The notes beneath the pieces were generated by a model. The model was not told the origin of the DNA and did no database searches. It saw only the letters and a list, made by a program, of their open reading frames with translations. The position numbers and the translations under genes were made by a program. DNA of 64,000 bases from Mnemiopsis leidyi (Eukaryota; Ctenophora; Tentaculata; Lobata; Bolinopsidae): the NCBI GenBank assembly GCA_000226015.1, contig JH153354.1:309235-373234 (forward strand), read 5' to 3'. Each line of letters begins with the position of its first letter. The stretch's first letter is position 1. Positions 55,001 through 61,000 of this stretch are shown here, piece by piece.

Positions 55001-58000
55001 CAAGATGAGCAACTGTCTTGTCAGCAGGCTGTTTGGGTGCTCCTTGGCTAGGCAGGACATCTGGTTTACCTTCTGGAGATACTGGCATTGACTCCCTCTG
55101 CTCTAACTTTTTCTCCTCCTGTACTGGAATGTCTTCTTCAACTTTAGGGGAGACTTCATCTTCAGACATAGGTACATCTTCTTCTGCCAAAGAAAGTTCT
55201 TTTGTAACCTCAACACTTTCAGGCGCCGTGGGTGCAGACTCAACTTGGTCTACCACCTTAGGTTTTTGGATAGGAATATCCTCCTCGGTCTGTAAAGAAA
55301 GGTCCTCATCAGACATGGGAATATCTTCTTCTTCAAGACAAGGAACAGGAGCTGCCTTAATGCCCGCCTTAGATGGTTCAGCTGGTGATTCAGGGCTGGA
55401 TACTGCTGGCTTTTTACTCACTACCTCCTGTCGAGTAGCAACTGATTCGACAATGTTTTTGACATTGATTGTAAGCTCAATTGGTGTGCCATCTTTCTTA
55501 GTAGCATTGAGTTTGATAGTGTCACCATCCAGAACTTTAAGCTTGTTGATTTCGTCTTTCAGCAGAGCTTTTGTTTCCTCATCAAGGTTGCTACCATCAA
55601 TGGATTGATTCAATTGATCCCTGATCTCATCTGTCATAGGAATAGACGTAGGTTCTTCTCCTGGACTTGAAAGCTTTCTTGTTACACTGACATCATCAAG
55701 ATGAGCAACTGTCTGATCTGGCTTAGAAGGAGTTTCGGCATCAGGCAGAGATTTTCTAACTTTAACCTCCTTTTCTTCCTGCATAGGAATATCTTCCTCA
55801 ACCTGGGGAGAAATTTCTTCGTCAGACATTGGGACATCTTCTTCCTCAAAAGCAGGTAAGGATGGTTTTCCAGCTGCCAAGGGTTCTGGCTCTTTTTGTG
55901 AGGTTACTGCCTCAATGATATTTTTGACGTTTATAGTAAGTTCAACGGGAGTGCCATCTTTTTTAGTAGCATTTAATGTTATCTTATCACCATCCAAGCT
56001 GTCTAATTTGTTTATCTCTTCTTCAAGGAGGTTTTTAGTCTCGGAATCAAGGTTGCTTGAACGAATGGACTGAACAAGTTGATCTCGTATTTCATCAGTC
56101 ATTGGAATAATTTGAGTTGGTTCTGAATCATGGCACAATTTTCTGACAACACTAACGTCATCTAGTTTGCTTGTTGGCTTTGAGGATGGTGACGGTTTTG
56201 GTACACTTGGCGAAGACTGTTGTTGAGGAACGTCCTTTGGCTTAGAAACAATAACCTGTTCAGAAGCTTGCGGAGAGACATCCTCTCCCTGCATTGAAAC
56301 ATCTTCCTCTTCCAGGCTGGGATTCTTTTTCACTACAGAAGGACCAGGAGCCGGTTCTGGAGCATCTTTCACGAGTGGCACCTCTGCAGGTGCAATTCTT
56401 AGCTCAGGTGCCAGCTCTTCATTTGGTCCTTCCATAGGAATGTCCTCCACCGCCTCTACTTCAGACATCGTAACATCCTTTAACACGAAAACTTTATCCA
56501 GGGCTGAATGAGGGTTAACGATGTTGCTGACATTGATGGTAAGTTCAACTGGAGTGCCATCATTTTTAACTGTCTTCAAGGTGATCTTATCTCCATCTAA
56601 AGATTCAAGCTTATTGATCTCCACTTCCAAGAGGTCTAATGTTTCGTTATCGAGATTGCTTCCACGCAATGACTGAATAAGCTGGATCCTAATTTCGTCA
56701 GTCATTGGAGTAGAGTCTGTATCTCCATCCTTTTTGATGATAACATCAGCCAATTGGGTTTCTGGAGATGCTGATTGAGGACACTGGTTATCAGGTAACT
56801 TAGCTTTTTTAGAAGGAGCATTATCCTCTGGGCTAGGTACTCTTTTTTCTGCATTTTTTGTTGGTGCATCTGAGGAAGAATAGTTTAGAGTAAGTTTGAC
56901 CGGTGTCCCATCACTTTTGGAAGTGGTGAGCTCAAGAACATCACCAGTGATGTACGACAGTTCATTGAGCTGGATGATAAGTAAATCCTTAGTTTCCTGG
57001 TCAAACTGGCTAGATTTGATGGACTCAATTAGGAATACTCTCATTTCTGGAGTTATAGACACTTTTTCTTTTGTCGGTTCTTCATTTTTAGCAACTGTTG
57101 GGGCATGTTTTACAGGTTCCGAAGCAACAGCTTCAACAACAGGAACCATGCCTTCAGCTAACATAGGGACATCTTCAACAACACTTTCTTCGAGCTTTTG
57201 TTTCTTATCTTTGTGAACTTCTTCACCTGAATCAACAAACACCACTTCATGAGTGAACTTGCAATTGATGGTAAACCTGACAGGAGTGCCATCTGCTTTC
57301 GTGGATTCGATCGTCACAGTATCACCCCTGAAGTAGGTCAGTTCATCTAGCTGTGCGAGAAGAATAGTTTTTGTCTCTTCGTCGAAATCACTTAGCATGA
57401 TAACAGCTTTCAGTTTTTCTCTCACCGCATCGTTGATTGGTCGATGATCGAAATCCGTAGGCCCTACTTCTTCCAGTACCACATCATCTTGCTTTGTGAT
57501 AACCCGAGGTAATGGGGTTCCCACGGCAGGTGATCCAGTTGTATTTGGAGTGCTGGTTGCAGAATTATCTACAATCAAGCGGACTCTGTATGACCTTATT
57601 GGGACACCAATTTTGAATACCACATCTGTATCGACTAGGGTGTAATCTTCGTTCAGAAGCGACTGAAGGACCTGGTCTTGTTCTTCTTGAGTAAGATCGC
57701 TGGTAGAGAGATCATTAATAACTTTAACTTTAAGTTCATCTTTTGGAATGTCAGGTATGGTTACATCAGGCTTTGGTATGCCGAAGGAGAAACGAACAGG
57801 GATTCTATTATAAGCGATCGCTATCTTCACAGATCCTCTGTCTTCTACATAGTTGCCCATGTAGAACTTCTCGACTAACAGTTTCTTCTTCTCTTCATTG
57901 AACTTAGACTGTTTGATAGCATCTGTACCCAATATTACTATTCGAATCGGTATGTATTTAGCAACGCTAACGTTATTGCCGTATGCAATTTTAACATCTG

Positions 58001-61000
58001 TTATCTCATAATCCATTGTAAGGAAGATAAGTGTTAGCTTTGTTGATTTTATAGTGATAACATTGTCGTCGATCTTGAAGTCATCATCGATTAGCTTATT
58101 AATAAGTTCAATCTTTAACCTGTCCTCGATGCTAAGCATGGTTATGACTTTGATGATTTTATGTTTTAGCTGTATCATTTCACTACTGAGAGGTCTGATC
58201 TTGAATTTGAAGTTCTCCATTTCTTCATTAAGTTCTTGTGGTTCTATGGTCGTCGCCTCTATGCTAGCACTGAAAGGTTTAGGAGGTAAATCTTGTTTCT
58301 TGTTCCGCAGAATCTTAACAGCCAACTCGGGAGATGAAGCACACTCATCACTAGAAGTGAGGCTGTCACGTTTAAATCCCTCGATCAGGATCTTGCCTCC
58401 CTCCCGTCTGTACCTGCCATGCTTTATAGCCTTGATTGCTAGTTGCATGCTCTCAGTGTCAATTGTCGACTCGGATATAGTTTTGATCATAATCTCCCTG
58501 ATTTCGTCGTCTGACACGTTTTCGGGCACATAGAAATAAGGGAGAGTTGTGCCAGAGCGACCACTGTCTTTCTCGGCTAACGAGGTAGGATCAACATCAA
58601 AGTCGATAGATTTGCGACGATCGCCGTCCTTAACAAGAACAGAAAGTCTACGTCCGTCTAGCACATAGTTGTTGTTGTATATCGAGGATAAGACAGAGTT
58701 CCTCTCATCCGCAGTCATCTCCTTCTCAACAGTGAACTTGTCTACGACTTCAATGAGTGTAGATGTTGCGATGTTAGTCTCACGCTGAATAATTTGGGGA
58801 TACAAAACACCAGGGAGGTTCAAAGTAATGTTCTGCGTAGTAGCACCAGATTTTATCAGGATTGTTACTTTACTGAGACTTATCTCACAGTTATCGTCAA
58901 TGATCGCTTGGGACAGTTTGTCTTTCACTTGCTGGGGAAACTTAAGTTTAGAAACCGCTAGCTGAATGAACTGTTTTGTAGACTGGTGGAGAACTTTGGG
59001 GTTACTTGGATCTTTTCCAGGAAGGGTGAACTTTGCCTGGAGGTCTGGACCAGCAAATATGACGAGTTGAAGGTCTTTGCATGTATAGCTTTCATTATCG
59101 ATTGCACTGATAAGAAGCTCTTTCTGAATTTCTGATATCTTATTGTGCTTCCTGACAAATTCTTTGACCCGCTCAATGCGCTGTTTCAACACGCCTACGT
59201 CTTTTAGAACCCCTTTAAAGCCCTTAGATTTCAGTGCACCGAATCGAGATGAACGTGGAATTTTTGGCGACTTTTTTCCAGGACTGCGAGGTGGACTTTT
59301 TCGACCGAGCTTGGGACTTGTTTTAGGGGACCTTAGTTTGGAACCTGGACTTGATCTCGGGCTAACCCTGACAGGGATTGACCGTTTTGATGTACCAGGA
59401 GAAGCTGCTTTTGAAGATCCAGGGGACCCTACTTTTGATGTGCTGGGAGATGTAGCCTTCGAGGTAACGGGGGTAACTGTGACTGATGAAGTTGGGGACG
59501 ACTTCTTCGAACTTGATGGACTTTGTTCTTTGCTTGGGGGTGTGTTGGATCCAGATCGAGTTGCTCCGAACTTTGATGGTCCGAATTTGGAAGACCCACT
59601 ACCGGCTCCTCCAAACCTATTGGAAATAGATCCGATGGACCTGGAAGTTGACTGTTGCCACGGCTTGCGGGCAGGTCCTGAATCTGGCTCCTCAGTTGAT
59701 TGGGCTGATTTCTTCTGCCATGAATCAATAAGCTTATTCTTGGGTGCCCCGACACTTCCCCTGCCAGCAAGAGAAACTGAACGAGTTGGAATACCGGATT
59801 CCTCTTTTAAAGGCATAACTGACAAACGGCTAAAAACTTAGCTGCTTCGAAACTTGACTGCATACACTGCGCAGCTAGCTTACTGTCTCATTGGTCGTTG
59901 TCCCTTATCTAATCAAGGTCAAAGTTGTTACATATGATTATGATCGGTTAAAGATTTTAATTATTTAAATTCAAATATTCCGATGATAATAAAATTTTTA
60001 TGCTAATTACAAAATACATAAAAATACGTTAAGTTATGACCATTATTACAACATACAGAGTGGTGCCGGATCATGATTAGGCAAAACAACGAAAACGAGA
60101 AGCAGGGAGACACGAAACAAGCAAAGCTTGGCAGGGAAAAGACGGAGAGCAGTAGCGCTGAATGATTCACATTACACACACTATGTACAATATGCAGGTT
60201 TACACGACCAGCCAGCTGTCACCCCGGCCCCAGGGTAACAGTTGCTTCTCGGCACTCTGTACGGCTTCCCTCCTCATTTTCAACAACTCAGCAGTTACCT
60301 AGCAATTTAACAGAGTGTTGTTTTGCAGGAGGCTGCTGCCTCGACCTTGTCCGCCTTGCGTCTCAGACATTTCAATTTCACATGTCAAATCCGGTTTGGT
60401 AAGCTGTCAACAGTTGAGCCTAGGGACTTAGAACGGTACGATTAAAACTTTAGGGTGTCGGTGGTTGAAAATACACTTTCCAATGTCGGTACTTCAGTAT
60501 GGCATTGGTTCCGTTAGGTTATTTATTTTCTAATAGCACAAATTGTGTGGTGAAAGCCTAACAACGAATAAATAGAAATATAAAGACGTACAGCGTACCG
60601 AGATTTTCTTTTTATTGAGACTCTGCAAATTAAAATCTTAGGTCATAGGTTACTGTTGAGGTTGAAGTCTATACAGAAGCTGCCTAAACTTACGATCAAG
60701 CTAGAAAGATCGCAAATATTCAATAAAATTCAAGGGGAATTTGAAATTGAAATATGAGTGCCAAGTATCTAAATTTCGAGTGCCCAATTATTTTGTCTTT
60801 TGTCGACACCATTTCAATATTACACATTCCATACCGTCTATTTGATGTGGTCGAAATACACTTCTATTAGCTTACAAGGATTTTGAGCTAAATTTAGCAC
60901 CGTAGGTGGTAATGGTACCGAGTAATCTTTTCCGATTGAATTCACCCAGGTGAAATTGCATCTTGACGTTTACGTGTATTTTAATCTGCAAAGGAGTTGG

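Noticed and set aside
53500-55700. PTSIPMTD in each 696-bp unit as an EB1-binding SxIP motif
   Set aside because: It fits (S/T)xIP by letter, but the surroundings are acidic and it leads into the structured repeat, unlike known EB1-binding sites.
59143-59841. Long plus-strand ORF (232 codons) opposite the giant exon head
   Set aside because: Antisense shadow of the Ser/Pro-rich coding region; the minus frame continues for thousands of codons with repeat structure.
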